A DNA stretch of 64,000 bases from Icerya purchasi (GCA_039619475.1 CM077115.1:103166393-103230392), one strand, 5' to 3'. Positions 1 through 13,697 are shown, counted from the stretch's first letter. The notes: a model not told the origin generated them from the sequence alone. Made by a program: numbers and translations.

Positions 1-3000
1 ATTGCGTTTTCTGTATGATTTCACTTTAGTAGCCATTTTAGAAACACCATTTATTCGCCTAAAAACAATGCTGGTAAAATTCCAAATCGATAATTTTACG
101 AGCCATCAGTGTGATATTCGTAACTGTTCAAGTACAATTTCAATATGTATTGTTGAATTCATATAGAATAATAAAAGTAGACCTATAATGATTTTAAATC
201 GACTGAAATAATTAAACGAGTCAATAATTCCTTTTTCATTATCAAAAAAAATCTAATATCTCAATTACAGTCTTTATTTGTGAATTTTTTATTAGTAATT
301 TAAAATACATACTTTTATAAAGAACTTTTTGCCTTTCCTATTTTTGAAACCCATTTTCCTCTCTTCCGGTTACCTAAATCTAATTTTATCCCATCCTAAG
401 CAAAATTTTTCACTTCATTGTCCAGATTATCATAAATTTAAATGCTAACAATACTAATAAGTCACTATAAATTTTTTTACATTATAATACGCGATAATCA
501 TTCTAAAAACTATTTCATTTAAACATACAAAATTTATAAACACTACCTACACATGTACATTTATCTAATGCTAAATATATATAATTTAAAATATTTACAC
601 AAGCATTTACATATAGTAATATTTATTAGAGAAATGAAAAATATTAAATAACGGTTTCAACCATTTTTCACTTGTTTCCGTCATTTCATTTACAAGATTT
701 CCTACTGTTAAACTGATAATCTAGTTAAAATCTCGATAACTCTACGTTCTTTATGTTCCGATATTTATTTTTAATGTTAACATAAATAAGTTGTAAAAAA
801 CAGTAATAAAAACTCATCCCTTCTTTCGCAATATTCAAAAACAATCTCATAACGTTATTATGTCTAAAAATTAGCGAATAAAATTTCATTTATCTTTACA
901 TCCCGAAATACCGTTCACTTTAATTAGATTTTACTTTATTATAAAAATTTTTGATCTCAAAAAATGGATTACATATCTCATACTTTGCGCTAAAGTTTTC
1001 AAGAAATTGATCAAACTTGCAGGTAATAATAATTTGAAGTATTTTTCGAGTTCACTGTCTTCTTTCTAATTTGTTAAGAGTATGTGAAATGGCCACAAAT
1101 AATTATTAAATCATCGGCGAAATTCAAATTTTGAATCAGATGGGAAAATCTATATCCCACGACACAATGAAATACTTCTTGCTAAAAAAAAAAAAATCCC
1201 TATTTATTATCTTATCTTTCAATTTCTTCACAGTTCGCATTTACCTCGAACGCCATTGAATATAAATTCGTGAGATTAATAGTTAGAACCACCACATTCT
1301 CCTATATGTTTTCTCTTTTAGAACCCACTTAGACTTTTAACTTTACCTCTATTTCAAAACCCTTAAATTCTTTCAGTCAATACAACAGGACCATCGACAT
1401 ACATAAATATTATACGTGATTAATTAACATTACAACATATACTACAAGATCATTTAAAATATTAAAGCTTTTGTAGCTCATAACAAATTCCACGCACTAC
1501 AACCACTGTTTAAACTATTGCTTCCTTGTAAAATTTATCGTTTATTATACCTATATAATAATAGCTTTACATACTAAAATTAATATATGGAATTGCCTTT
1601 TTATAGTATCTGTTGAATTTATTTCACATTTAAAACTACTTTAACTCTTTTTTTCTCTTTCTAATATCTTCTCCAATTTAGTTACTTCAAATTACATACT
1701 TCTAAAAAATATTCTAATAGAGTTAACGTCTATCAGAAAACTATTTTTTATAGAAATGTGTTCAGACTTAGTGAAAAAATTTAATTTGTGAGTTTTAATA
1801 ATGCTACACGAAAAAACATCGAATGAATGATAACCGAATCTTGGACGTCAAATTAATACATTATGTATAAGTAGTACAATTATTTTAATATAAAAGAAAT
1901 ATTTGACTAATAGTAGCTTACTTCAGATTATTTTACTAAATATTTTACCATTGCAAGAAAACTAATACATACGTACAAATATAATATCACTGGTGTGGTC
2001 ACTTGAAGAATTCAGTTTTAAATTAAACTGAAACATTACAGTTATATTGCAAAAATAAAAAAAGTGTAATCATATGTTTGTACAGCTTGCATTAAAAATT
2101 TACGGTTTAATAAATTTCCAAACACTTACACTTTTGCTCACTGTTTAATCAAAATTTCGATACGTAATTCATTTAATGAATTTAATTGGATTAAAATTTT
2201 GGAAAATTACTTAACTTTTTTCTTTTAAATTTTGAAAAAGAGCATTCCCCGTGCACAGATAATAAAACATTAAGGATCTTATTCGTATTTGGAAACGAAT
2301 TCGTTAAATGATTTATCATCATTAAAAATTTAAACTTATTCTTTAGCATCTATATTACATCCTTAAAACAATTACAGTAGCAATAACTTTACAAATTAAC
2401 GTAACTATTCTCAAAATTAGATTTTATGCAATATTAATTTCTAATAACGTTCATTTTACTTAAAATATTGAATCATAAAATAAAACTACAAATGAACACA
2501 ATCTTACAACTTCTGACTAATAAAAGCTATCGTGTATACTTATTCAATTGGAAAACTTAAATATGTTACAGTGCAAACTTTACGAGACTATCTAGTTTCA
2601 TAAAAAGTTATTAAAATTATAAATTAGATTTCGGTACTGCCCAGAGTTAAGTAAGCTTTTAAACTGAATAAAAAAAGTTTAAAACATTCAATTTTATGGC
2701 ATTTTCACGACTATATCAACAAAAAAAGTTGGTAAGTTAAAATCCACTTTTCTAAAGTATATAAACTATTATTTCTTCAATGCAATGCCCCCTCAGAACT
2801 CTGAAATTGTCCCTTCAGAACTTAATACAAACTGTTTAAAAATGCAGTAATTTAATAGGAAATAAAATTCTTTTTATTCGCTTTGTTTACAATTATGTCA
2901 AAAGTTGCTACCAAAACATTTTGAAATGGTTCAGTTAGTCGAATATTTTTAAATTTCAAAATTACGAGATTTGTTTTTTGACGGGAAAACTTCGTAAAAT

Positions 3001-3329
3001 AGAGAAAAAAAGAAATGATCTTTTAAAATTTGACTTTGACGTTTGTTTGTTATTCTATGAAAAAATTGATATGCTTTTATTGCAAATGTGCGAAAAATGT
3101 AAAATACTGACGAGCCAGAAAAAATATTAGCTGCAGTTAGTATTTTTTATCAGTGTAAACAGGAACTATCAGGGTTCACGTCGATCCATTTATCATTAAT
3201 ATCAATAAATTGTTTGTTTTCATTTATTTTATTTTTTTTTAAAGCAACATGATCTACGGACAACTTCATTTCGGTCTCTGTTGCTTTTTTCTTGTTTTTT
3301 ATTTACAAGAAAAGTCCATTTAAAATAGC
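1..3329. other. AT-rich DNA without recognisable gene
   Basis: Both strands are stop-rich in all frames. I see no transposase motif, no exon-like block and no clear repeat. Homopolymer A and T runs are common. Confidence 0.6.
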
Positions 3330-4930
3330 TTAAGAGGAGATACTGCTTTAGAAGATCAAAAAAATCATTTTTTTTTTTAATTTCCTAAATCAATAGATAA
3401 ACTATTGAAGCATATATTCACAAAAATACACATGTCAATTCGAAGTACTCTTGGAGATACAAAGCTGAACGAAAAGGATATTCAAGCAGGTGTAGCACAT
3501 TTAGGCAGGCTCGAGCGGTCTTTCCAACCTTGCCTCCTCTACACCATTAGAATAGTTATCCCTGCGCATGTTTCCACTTTGAGCTTCTATCAGCCAGGCT
3601 CAGGTGCTCTCTTCGCGCTCCTATCTTCTACTTCGTGATAACAGTTGTCTGTGCACGTGTTTCTGAGAAACTTGATGGGAAGAACGGCTAACGGAAGATA
3701 TAAAAAAGTTAACAATTTATTATGGTTTGGAAATTAGAAGAAATATTGATTCTGTCCAAGATGAAAAAGCTGTGATAGCAACGCTAGATCATTATTGTTC
3801 CACAGACAAATCCCCTCGACACAAAAATTGCCCAACCGGAATCGATAATTGATGTGAATGGCGCAAAGCTGAATGCACCAATCAATTACGATCATTTAAG
3901 CACAACGAAAAAATTGAGAAGCACGTTCGCCCGATTTATGAAAAACTATCAAATAACAAACATTTTAACGAGATGTTTAGGCGGTCATACACAAAATTCA
4001 AACGAGTCGTTCAACTCGATAGTATAGCGCATCAATCCGAAGCACTTGCATTCCAGCCAAAATGTCGTTGAAATAGCCACTTACTTGGCTGCAGGAATGT
4101 TTAATGAAGGATATTCAGCGATTTTGAATACTATGCAGTTGCTGCATTTGAATATTTGCCAGCAATGCAAAATATTTGTTGATACCGCCGACGTGTAATG
4201 GATCGAAACAAAAAAAATAGGCACCAGTCACTTAGCACCAATGGGGCTCGTACGGATTATAGACTCTGAATAGATGCATCAGAATGAGTTATTTGAGGAA
4301 GCAGAAGGACTACTGTATGGGGACCAAGAATAGAGCTGATTAGCCGATCATTAGCGTAAGAAATAAAACGATTTATATTTTCTCTTATTGAAAACTTTAA
4401 AACTCGTTTTTTCGAGTTTTCATTTTTTCGATTTTTCTGAATTGGTGGGCGCGATAGCAAAAAAACTAAACTGAACAAAAATTTATTCTCTTCAGTATTG
4501 AATTCTCTTCTATGTGAACCAACAAAATTGTTAAAAAAGTATTTTTAGAGATCTTTTACACAACATAAAATAACTTTTTTTTTCAAGCCTACAAAAGTCA
4601 TAATTTCTCAATTATTTTAACTTTTTTTTGGTTCACACAGAAAAAAAAATGTGTAATAATTGAAAATTTATTTGGTTTTTATGTTTTTGACAAGAATTGC
4701 GAACTGCATCTTTCCCGCCAATTGCGAACTACAGTAAGAAGATGTTCTAGGAAAACGCTCATTGCTCCGTAGTTTATTATTATATCTACTTGATAAAAAT
4801 TATTTACACATTTCAAATACGTAAGAAAATATACCCCAAAGTTCGCTGGGTTAAGTTGTTTTTTTCTCTTCTAAAAAAAATCCTCAAAAAATAACTTTTT
4901 TAGGTCTTCTAAAGCAGGATCCCCCCTTAA
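3330..4930 (+). mobile_element. TTAA-flanked DNA transposon, copy A (Mutator-like transposase family)
   Basis: TTAA at 3330-3333 and 4927-4930 flanks imperfect terminal inverted repeats of about 30 bp. The left repeat reads inward GAGGAGATACTGCTTTAGAA and the right, on the minus strand, GGGGGGATCCTGCTTTAGAA. Inside is a broken transposase on the plus strand. The size is about 1.6 kb. TTAA target duplications are used by piggyBac and Kolobok; the protein is not piggyBac-like, so Kolobok is my inference. Confidence 0.7.
3675..4335 (+). pseudogene. degraded Mutator-like transposase (copy A)
   Basis: Frame pieces read IKKLTIYYGLEIRRNIDSV, DHYCSTDKSPRHKNCPTG, IYEKLSNNKHFNEMF and near the end EEAEGLLYGDQE. 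These are the landmark blocks of a multicopy arthropod protein (AxWAxxxHxxSTDxxPxHxxCPxG .. KPIYxxLS .. LLYGPGI) usually labelled 'Mutator-like transposase domain'. Stops and frameshifts are frequent, for example after the CPTG block and after SKHLHSSQN. The N-terminal half is missing. It lies inside the TTAA-flanked copy A and is clearly inactive. Confidence 0.7.
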
Positions 4931-5244
4931 ACCACGCCATATTCGTTTATTATAAAAAGATAAAGAACCCATTAGAATGTTTTTACAATATATTTTTTAA
5001 TGCTTCAATTAGAAGTAATAATTTTAAAACCAATTGAGAAAACATTGTTGTTTATAATCGGTGATTTTTCTTGAAATTTATTGTATACACTTCCTTTTTC
5101 ATTATTTTAAATTACATAATAAGTCAGTTTTTACATATCTGGTTTTATTGAGGAATATTCCAAAAAAATTTTCTCAGTAAAAATAAAAAAAAAAAACTCT
5201 GCCCCCCTCCATTGCTCCCCAGAAACAGATTCCTGAATTCATCC
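4931..5244. other. AT-rich spacer
   Basis: No gene or repeat recognised between the TTAA element and the Merlin fragment. Confidence 0.5.
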
Positions 5245-5390
5245 CTGATAGTAAGGGAAAAATTCTTTCCTATTAACACATTTTAGAATTTTACTCCGGG
5301 CTTCACGCCATAAATGTTCAATGTTATTGATGTGAACTCCTCTATCTAGATTAACGTACATCTTTGAATCGTTGACAGTTCGGTGAAATT
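5245..5390 (-). pseudogene. Merlin / ISXO2-like transposase C-terminal fragment
   Basis: The minus strand encodes TVNDSKMYVNLDRGVHINNI then EHLWREARSKI and NRKEFFPYY. This matches the ISXO2-like DDE pattern TVNHS..FVDP.TG.HTN.IE..WR..K.. followed by a late YL.E motif, as found in Merlin (IS1016-type) transposons. Only about 47 residues remain, and the flanks show no inverted repeats I can pair. It is a dead fragment. Confidence 0.6.
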
Positions 5391-8244
5391 AGGATCACTT
5401 GAAAGAGGTGCGTACTCTCTTCATTCATCGGAATGGATAAAAAAAAATAAAAAGTAAACAAAACAAGTAAAAAAAGAAAAAAGGGAAAGTAAAACGGAAA
5501 TCCACACAACCGGAAAAAAACGTCACTTCAATAATAGAATCGGCGCGACAGGTCATGCCGGTATTGTAATGCAAATGACTATATAATAATATCAAATAGC
5601 GCAATAAATCGCATTGTCTAAATAGACATACTTATGGAATTTTAATCTCAGTCACATAATTTTAAAATGCATAATTAAAATTAAATTAACACTTTTTTAT
5701 TATTAAAAATTTTGTAAATGTTTTTGAAGTAGTAATTTAAGTTTTAAAATTAAAAAATAAATTTACCACTCAATGTAAAATAATTTTAATGTCAAATTTA
5801 TAATAACTTTTTAAAACTAAAATTAAATAATTACACTAATTATTCTTAAAATGTGCTTTAATTTTAATGTTGAATTCAAATTTTTATAATTAGTTTTCAA
5901 AAACATACTACTTGCAACGATACAGAGATTAGCTTAACACCTATGCAAGAATAGCATGTGAAATCGTGAAGCTTCGTACTTCACATTTTAAAATTAAGCC
6001 AAAATTTTCATTTTTCAAAAACACATACACTAAAACCGCAATAAACAGAGATTATCTTGACCCTTATGCAAGAATGACGTGAAATTTTGAAGTGTTACAC
6101 AATTTTTTACCTTCTTTGATACACGAGATCGTTAAATTTTTTTCTCTATCTGATAGCTTATTTCCAATCTAAAAATCAATTTTCTAACTATAAAATAATT
6201 TAATCACAAATTTATAACAACTATTTTAAAACTAAAAGTAAATAATTTCGCATAAAATCTTTTTAAATCATTAATGTTACATTTATAATAGTTTAAAACC
6301 CAAAAAATAGTTTTTTTTTTAAATTTCAGTAACATAAAATATATTTAACGAAGTCAGTGATGAACTAAACAATAATAACATCGTACGTAAGAATATGAAC
6401 TAAAAAACCAATATGAACTGGAGACACTGGTCTGCATTTTTACCGTAAATTTTAAAGCATTCACAGTAGTTTGAAATTTGAAATAAGTTGTATAATTATT
6501 AAGTGTTTCATTTATTTCATGATTGTTTGAAATTATATAACATTATAAACAATTATAGGCATGCATACATAAATATGAACATGTACCTTCTAAATGTATA
6601 TAATAACTAAAAGAGAAAAATGTAAGAGATTTATATTGATGTAATAAATAGAAAGGCACCATATGGGCACTAATTGGTATAAGTGAACTAAAAGTGAACT
6701 ATGCGAAATATAAAAACGAGCTAAAGTAGTCATACTGAATGTGTGCCGCTAATATGCTTATCTTAAGTAAGTTTTTATCTCTTACTCCTTGTAATTTTAA
6801 TTGATTCATAATATAATACGTTAAATATATACATTTTTACGCAAGGATAATAAATACTAACTAACTCTTAGAATTTTCAAATTCGTAAGTATATATCCAT
6901 TATTATCAAGAACACAGATTCGAAAAAATCGAAACCGGACAGTGACTATAATTAATAATTTAGAAATTTGCCTAAATGAATTACAATATTAAGATCAGCA
7001 TATAAAAATTCCTAAATTTATATAAAACAAAAGGAAACTGTTTGCACTAAATTAAATATTCACTTTTTATATTTATATTAGTCAATGCTCAGCATTAGTT
7101 TATTAATAACTAGCAAAAGTACATCCATAAACTAGTAATTACCTTATCTGCATGTTTTGCACATTGGTATCCGATATTAAGAACTTTATTTAATGCTACC
7201 ATTTTAAATAACGAAACAGAAAGCATCCAAGCATATAAACAAACCTATTTCAATGTTATCTTGAACTTTGCACCCGCCAAAATATTTGGCAAAATCCTTA
7301 TCAAAAAATAATCACGTCTATATCGATAGTAACGATGAAATATCGACAAAAGAAGAAGAACCTAAAAATTAAAATACATATTATTTAAAAACTTATAAAT
7401 TTTATTTTATTTATTTTATCTCTTCAAAGAACGCATCTGTAACATAAGATTTTAATTTTTGAATTCTAAATAAAATAATAACAGTTAATAATTTTCTAAT
7501 CAAATTGCGTTTATACATGCGACACGATCCACTCACCAAATCAGTCACATAGGTCCTTTTTTTTTTTCATTTTTGTTTATTAATATTATTGTTTTTTTAT
7601 ACACCATCTCCGTTCAATTGGCGTTGCTATCGTTTATTATTAATTTATTTTTACCTTGCATAAGTCCTAATTTATACTGTCCACTCCTATTGAGGTACAA
7701 TTTAGATAGTTACTTATAATTTATCCATCTATATACTTAAATTATTCTAAAGGCGTATTACTTACCTCCACTGAAACAATGGCAACATCATTGATATCCC
7801 TACCCTATATAGCTTTTCAATATGAGGGTGGAGGTTCAAATCTGAAATTTTCATATTTTTTTATTAAGCAAAATAAAATGGTAGGTCGTTCTATGTTATT
7901 ATATTAATATTTATTATATTAAATAATAACATCTTATTTCATTCTTTGCTTATATTTTTATATAATATTTTTTTTTTTTCTCCTTACCAAGAGCCGTGTG
8001 TAACTGCATTGGTTATTACGGCATACAGCAATTACCAAAAGTTTAAATGACTGAAGTGATCTGATTTGTTTTGGTTATGGAAGACGAAGTCCTGTAATCT
8101 CTAGCATTTTTTTGGTGTTTAGTTTAATGGTTGTTGGAACTAGTCGTCTTCTAATGTATATTCACTTTCTGGTGCCAATTTGCTTAATTTTTTGATAATT
8201 TATAAACAGCGTTTTTTAATCTTCTATAATAATATATTAAGGAT
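5391..8244. other. AT-rich intergenic DNA
   Basis: Apart from the direct repeats near 5.8-6.3 kb, nothing is recognised: no long frame, no transposase motif. Confidence 0.5.
5776..6290 (+). repeat. degenerate direct repeats in AT-rich DNA
   Basis: Two related pairs. TTTATAATAACTTTTTAAAA near 5798 recurs as TTTATAACAACTATTTTAAA near 6211. A ~125-bp pair shares CAGAGATTAGCTTAACACCT (near 5923) and CAGAGATTATCTTGACCCTT (near 6045), followed by ATGCAAGAAT in each. Origin unknown. Confidence 0.5.
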
Positions 8245-9330
8245 GTCATTTAAAATTCAGTCGATTACGTCTTATTGCCAATTTATTTACAATTTCTTTA
8301 GAATCTAATTTTACCACCGGGTCAAGGTGAATACTTATAAGGGTAAGACCAATGTTTTTCGTCACCCATTCGATCCCTAGTAAAGGTTTTTAATTGGAGA
8401 AACATCTTACTGTGGTCGTAGTGATCACTGGCGGTGTGGCTAATATAATAAAAAGCTTTTTTATGAAAGGAAAAAACTGTTCATCCTAATGATCAATAGC
8501 TCCTATTGTAGTGGTACTTAGAAATATTGTACCTTCATTTTCACCAAGAAATGTTTGTACTATTTTTTTCAATTTTTCTTGTGTGCTAAAGTTATTACTC
8601 AACTTCTCGGTTAGAAACATTTGAATCCCTTCAATAGTTTCTTCATGTGGTTTAAAGCGGACATCGAGTTTACATTTCGGCAGTTTCTCTCGGTACATTA
8701 CTACAATGGGTTTTCTTTCTGTTCGTTCTTGAAACAACTATGTCATTTGAACTCATCTGCCTTGCCAGCTAGAAAAGGACTGAGAACTGACTTTCATTCC
8801 AAATATCTTGTAATATCGTCTTTATACTTTTTGTATAACTGCAAGTGTCGGTCAAATCGATATTCAATTTTTTCATTGCTTTGTTTAGGCTTGTACATGA
8901 GAAAATTGTTTTCAATATAACTAGCGACACAACAAATAGGCTATTTTCTATGGCGGTTTACAGTCGGTATGCTTAAGCTGCGACAACTCTACATGTAACT
9001 TCTTGCAGTGTCTCAAGCGTTGCACGTATTATGGAAATCATTTGTGCAAACCATTCTACAGCCGTGTACTTTTCGATCTCCTGTATCTCACAAAGAGAAA
9101 TAAATTTTGAATATGATTGATTAATCTTATCATTCACATCGGTGCTCCTACCCTACACTACTCACATAGGTCAGATGAGGAGAGCCTGCTTATACTATTA
9201 CTAATCAACAGCTCTGATATATACACCATCGTTAGTTATAATTTAGCACACTTCGACACCATGCTTTTCTTAATCTTCTCTGTGGATTTCCTGGAAAATA
9301 TTAGTGGTACATGCTCTAGACACATTGATA
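8245..9330 (-). pseudogene. decayed hAT transposase
   Basis: The minus strand near 8245-8450 encodes ATPPVITTTVRCFSN, KPLLGIEWVTKNIGLTLISI, HLDPVVKLDSKEIVNKLAI and RRNRLNFK. This is the hAT C-terminal dimerisation block (P.T.T..ER.FS.LK..K..LR..M...RL..L.L..IH). Upstream, 8486-8737 carries a longer open stretch (EKLSNNFSTQEKLKKIVQTF) and 8750-9110 carries NDKINQSYSKFISLCEIQEI and related pieces. The reading frame breaks many times. The family resembles ZMYM1/DUF4371-type hATs, but that subtype is inference. Termini were not found. Confidence 0.65.
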
Positions 9331-9954
9331 TTATCATTAATTAACAGCTTCTCGAAGAATTTTCTGTACTGCATAGCGTGATATTCTTGAACATAGGGAA
9401 TATGAAGATCATTGTGCAGCGTGCTATTCGAAACGAACTAAGGGGCTCCAACTATTCCACAGAAGATCTTAGACTGCTACTGTTGAATTTTATTAATATT
9501 ACTTCCGGCTGACAAATTATGTTTGCATTTAATGGTATTACTATAATTAAGTAATACCATTGTTAGTAAATCATTTTATATTACCATTTAACAAAAAAAT
9601 ATTTAAAACTTATGAAAATAATTTTTATATAATAAATTACACCTAATACCAGTGTTTATTTTTTCACAAGCGAATCTGTCAATTTTTAATTATGTAAATG
9701 ACTATTAGGTATATAAAAATTTGATGTTTCTAGCGAATTAAATATTATACCTGTTTGACATTGAAATTTCTGTTATTTGACAAAATGATAATATATTATT
9801 AAACATATAAAAAGGAAACAACATTTATAACAAATATTTTTTCTTTTGCCCAATTTTTCACCTTTTAGCCAGCCTACTCTTACTCTTATTTATATTTTCT
9901 ATTTTATATGAATATTTCATTACCTTTTAAAAATTGATGTAATTATCTACACAC
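9331..9954. other. AT-rich spacer between hAT and LINE remnants
   Basis: No recognised gene. Parts may be more decayed hAT sequence. Confidence 0.4.
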
Positions 9955-10860
9955 AACTGTACTTGGTTGAGCTACTATTTGTTGTGTTGTTAAAGATAAA
10001 GTTTTTAGGTCTGCTAGGACTCTTTTCAAAAAGATTGCTTTTGAGAAAGTTTTCCTTCTTTATTCAAAATTTGCAGCATTGCAAAACTATATGCTCTAAC
10101 GATCCTTCCAAACCACAAAAATCACATGCATTGCTATCTATTATTCCCAAACTTGCAGATGAGACCGAGTACGATGATGTCTGAATCTAATTCTGCATGT
10201 TATTGTTATATAGTGTCTCTCTACACTATACCCGAACCATGGTTGCCCATCAATTGATTTATTGAGATTACATATGACTTGCCTTTCTCTGAATGATGCC
10301 TCCCGCTGTTTTAATAAATGTTTTTTTACAACTGTCAAATTTTCTTCACAGTTTACTTGTTAAGGAATCAACTATTTTGTTTCTGTGGATTCCAACATGT
10401 GCCAGGATCCACTTAAATACAATAAAGGTTCTTTGCTCCTCCGATCTATGGACTATTTTCATGATTTTTGATTCTGCATTAGTCATTTTTGGACGGAATA
10501 CCTGTTTTAATTTTTGAATCCGTTGGTATCAAAATTTTTTTGTTACAAATACTTTTTATGTATTCTAATGCCATATTTATGGCGTCTGCTATGTAAAAAG
10601 ATCCGGCATATGTTATTCGATATACTTTTGAGACATCTTTACTAGGGTAATAGAAGGCAGATGCGAATCGTCCCACAGTTTTATCAATAAAGCCATCGGT
10701 AAAAATTAATTCATATTCCTTGTAATATCTGGTAATTATTTCGTTGAACTGATTATTATTTAAATCTTTGTTTATTATTTGAATACATTTGTTCTTCAAT
10801 TTCTATTCTCAAAAGTTTCGAAATTTCTTTCCATTCTAAGCTCATTATTTGTATTGGGTA
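9955..10860 (-). pseudogene. I-like LINE remnant: RNase H domain and 3' zinc finger
   Basis: The 106-residue open frame at 10479-10799 is an RNase H domain: ELIFTDGFIDK (first Asp block), YIADAINMALEYI (AE..A..AL block with Asp in place of Glu) and ILIPTDSK (third Asp). Further downstream on the same strand come WILAHVGIHRNKIVDSLTS, the W.P.H.GI.GNE.AD block, and near 10100 ACDFCGLEGSLEHIVLQC, the CxxC..H..C finger typical of I/jockey-type LINE ORF2 ends. Frameshifts separate the blocks. Reverse transcriptase was not seen, so this is a truncated, dead copy. Confidence 0.7.
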
Positions 10861-10910
10861 TTTGACATACTCGTATTTATGTTCGAAAAGTTTTGAAAGC
10901 TCCTGACTGG

Positions 10911-11640
10911 TAGGGGCGTAGTAGCGTCAATGGAAGCGATGGAAGCGCCGCTTCCCCTAACGAATTGGTACGAAATTGTTTTTTACTATTTGCCAAAAAG
11001 GGGAATGCGAACCTCCGAAAAAAGATGAAGTAACACTTGTTGAATTTAAGTGCCAGAATTAAAAATTATTAGAAAAAGAGCAGCGCTAAATGAAAGAGCA
11101 TCTACAAGAGCGAGCGACAGAAATAATCCTACATACTTACTATTTCACGTTGCTACTACTACTGCCTAGAGTTGTCTCTGAACGATCTACTGCGTACCAC
11201 CGATGATAGAGAAAGGTTGCGCACGCATATTCGAATGCGCCAGGTTGCGTCGCTTCAAGATCACATCATTTGCGTGAATTTTTATCCGTGCGATTCCGGA
11301 GCAATGTGTATCGAGAGTGAAGAAAAAATGCGCACGCATCTTCAGTCTGGAAGCGCTGAGTCAAATTGCTTCACGGTTACGTACACCGATCATAAAGCGC
11401 GATTTTTGTGAAGTCAGTGTATATACGGGCATAGGGTAGTGCGGTATTTGCAGTACATTTTCTTTGGATCGTTTTAGATAGGCTGTCATTTGGTAACAGC
11501 GGAACTGGAAGCGATAGTCATCGGTCGCGCTTTTTAGTCTGTTTTGATATACAACAGAAGAAGCTATACCGGCTTGTTTATCTTATTTACGCAACTGCAA
11601 ATGTACCACAGTCTGTTAAAATGCAAACGCCTTTGAAATT
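10911..11640 (+). mobile_element. GC-rich insert, possibly a nonautonomous or truncated hAT
   Basis: A sharp rise in G+C starts at TAGGGGCGTAGTAGCGTCAA. The motif GCGCACGCAT occurs twice (near 11220 and 11330). The start resembles terminal repeats of hAT elements (short CAGGGGCG-type ends). No matching right terminus was found. The only open frame (11172-11411, 79 codons) shows no recognised domain. Confidence 0.35.
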
Positions 11641-11829
11641 GAGGCTACATGCAATTGTATATGTATTATTGAAAAACTTCCAATGATTAGTTTTAGTTCA
11701 TTAATCCATCTAATAATCTTATCTGTGATCCTTAAATGAACTTAGAATACATAAACTTTGAAAACTAAAAACTTTAACTACATTACCTGAATACTTATGA
11801 ATGAACATATATTATTGTTTGAAAAAATT

Positions 11830-13273
11830 GGTTCTTTTTTTCTGCTTGTTTCGCTTTTGACAAGTTTTTAAAAGCCGAGTCTCCCCATTTTCTTATGTTC
11901 ATCACGTCCAATAATCTTGTTGCTGCTCTACATATTGCGATAAAATTTCAGCAGCTTTTTTTGCTCCTTCGTGACTTATTTTTTTTTAAATGCTCCACGT
12001 CTGCGTTTTCTCCGAATTCTTTAAGTTCGCAGTCATCTTTACCGATGATATTGATTATTTCTTCGTTCGTAAAAAATTCGTTTTCAAGTCCTTCATCACT
12101 TTTTGCTATCCATTCCTCTACGTCCTTCAACTGTATTCGGTTCTCACCTAGGAGTGACAGTAGATCGTGTAAAATAACTTCATTTTTGATTTCTTCATTC
12201 TCTGAATCGTTACTACTCTTGACCCCAGATTTTCTATATCAGGCAAAAATTTTCTCCGCGATTTCACAATAATAGAAGAAGAAATTTCCTTAAACCCACC
12301 AGGTAGCATAAAAATTAGATCATTGATGTTTATATTCTTCACGTTTTCCAGGAGAAGCAAGTTTTCAAACTCACACTTAAGTAAAATTTCAGAAAGGAAC
12401 TTACGGCGATACCGTTTTTTCAAACTCTTTATTGTTCCTTGGTCCGTAGGCTGTGTACTAAGCTGATAACATTTGGAGGCAAAAACCTTATTTTTACGCC
12501 ATCCATGTCATTCAAGTGGGGATGAGTTGAAGCGTTGTCGAGAAGAAGGACTGCTTTCATTCGTAAATTTTTTTGCTCTTCAAGTGTGAGCCTTCACTTT
12601 TGGAACGAATTGGTATCTAAACCATTCTTCAAACAAATCGGAGCTAATCCATGCCGATTTTTGGGATCTGTAATACACTGAAAGAGGAATCATATTGAAG
12701 TTCTTGAGTACGTGTGGTTTAGCTGACTTCTCTATCCATAAAAAGAGGAATTTTATGAGTCACAGCTGCATTAGAACAATATCATCGGTTATTCATTCTT
12801 TACTTTTTTTTTGAAAGCCGACGCGGGTGATGTTTCATGATTTGAATCAAAAGATTTTTTTAGCAACATCTTAAAATGAAGCCCAGTATTGTCCATGGTG
12901 TACACTTATTCAGGGACTACTGGTGCATTCTCGATTTTACTGCGAATTCCTAATGCATTAGGCCACTGATGGGGGTTCCTCTCCGACGTTCTTGAACAAA
13001 CCACATCCAAAGAGCTTCATCCGTCGCAAACTTTTTTTTTTTTTTTTTTTTTTTTATTAGTGTCCCGAACTGCATGTATTTCTTTGGACTCGATGTTTAA
13101 ACACATTTCTTCAATCGATCGTCTGCTTCGTCGCCAATCGTTGATGGTACTTTTCTCCACGTTCATTTCGTCACAGAGTTTTCTTGCCGATTTCTCTTGT
13201 CAAGTCTTTTTAACACTTTTAACCGTGTCTCAAACAAGACGATCACACGTTTTCGTTTTCCCGACTCACTCAT
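11830..13273 (-). pseudogene. pogo/Tigger-type transposase (jerky-like), inactive
   Basis: The minus strand starts at ATG 13273 with MSESGKRKRVIVLFETRLKV then LKRLDKRNRQENS, the psq/CENP-B helix-turn-helix. Later blocks follow family order: EEWFRYQFVPKVK-like residues, a broken ..LLDNA..HP.L.D.DGV..RFLPPNV.-like block, QPTDQGTIKSLKKRYRRKFL, then ININDLIFMLPGGFKEISSS, IIVKSRRKFLPDIENLGS, LKDVEEWIAKSDEGLE and FFTNEEIINII. Early stops, frameshifts and a long T run inside the gene make it inactive. The right inverted terminus lies at about 13640-13695. Confidence 0.75.
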
Positions 13274-13639
13274 TTTTATTTAACGAATGACACCCGCATA
13301 AAGACGAGAACAAAACTGAAAGAAAAAGATTCATTATAGTTCGTAGCTTCCTCCTCGTCTTTTCCTAATTTTCGAGAAATTATTTCTCACAAAATGCGGA
13401 TTAACGTTTCAACAAAGCGATAAACGAAGAACAGAAACGTGCTTGTACTGATTCGTAGATAAATTAACTCGGTAGCAAGGTGGGATTGAATTTCTTGAAC
13501 TTATCCCCCTCCACCACTTATCGCAAGTATAAAGTCGCATTATCGAGTTTTACTTTCGAAAAATGAATCATCTAGGTACTAGCCTATATACATGTAATAT
13601 TCGCTAAAAAAGAAAGAGGAAGAGAAAAGAGACGAAAAA

Positions 13640-13695
13640 ATCTGTTCCAGAGATAGACCGGTTAATCTGAGAACCGATTGATAGAGGGTTTACTG
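13640..13695 (-). repeat. terminal inverted repeat of the pogo/Tigger element
   Basis: Read on the minus strand from 13695: CAGTAAACCCTCTATCAATC, preceded by TA at 13696-13697, which is Tigger-like. The partner at the other end was not found, so the left end is probably lost. Confidence 0.55.
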
Positions 13696-13697
13696 TA

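Noticed and set aside
8621..8920. 99-codon plus-strand frame, and the frame at 9117-9344
   Set aside because: Both are antisense to the hAT transposase relic, whose conserved blocks are on the minus strand.
11895..12272. 125-codon Ser/Phe-rich plus-strand frame, and 13060-13290
   Set aside because: Antisense to the pogo/Tigger transposase.
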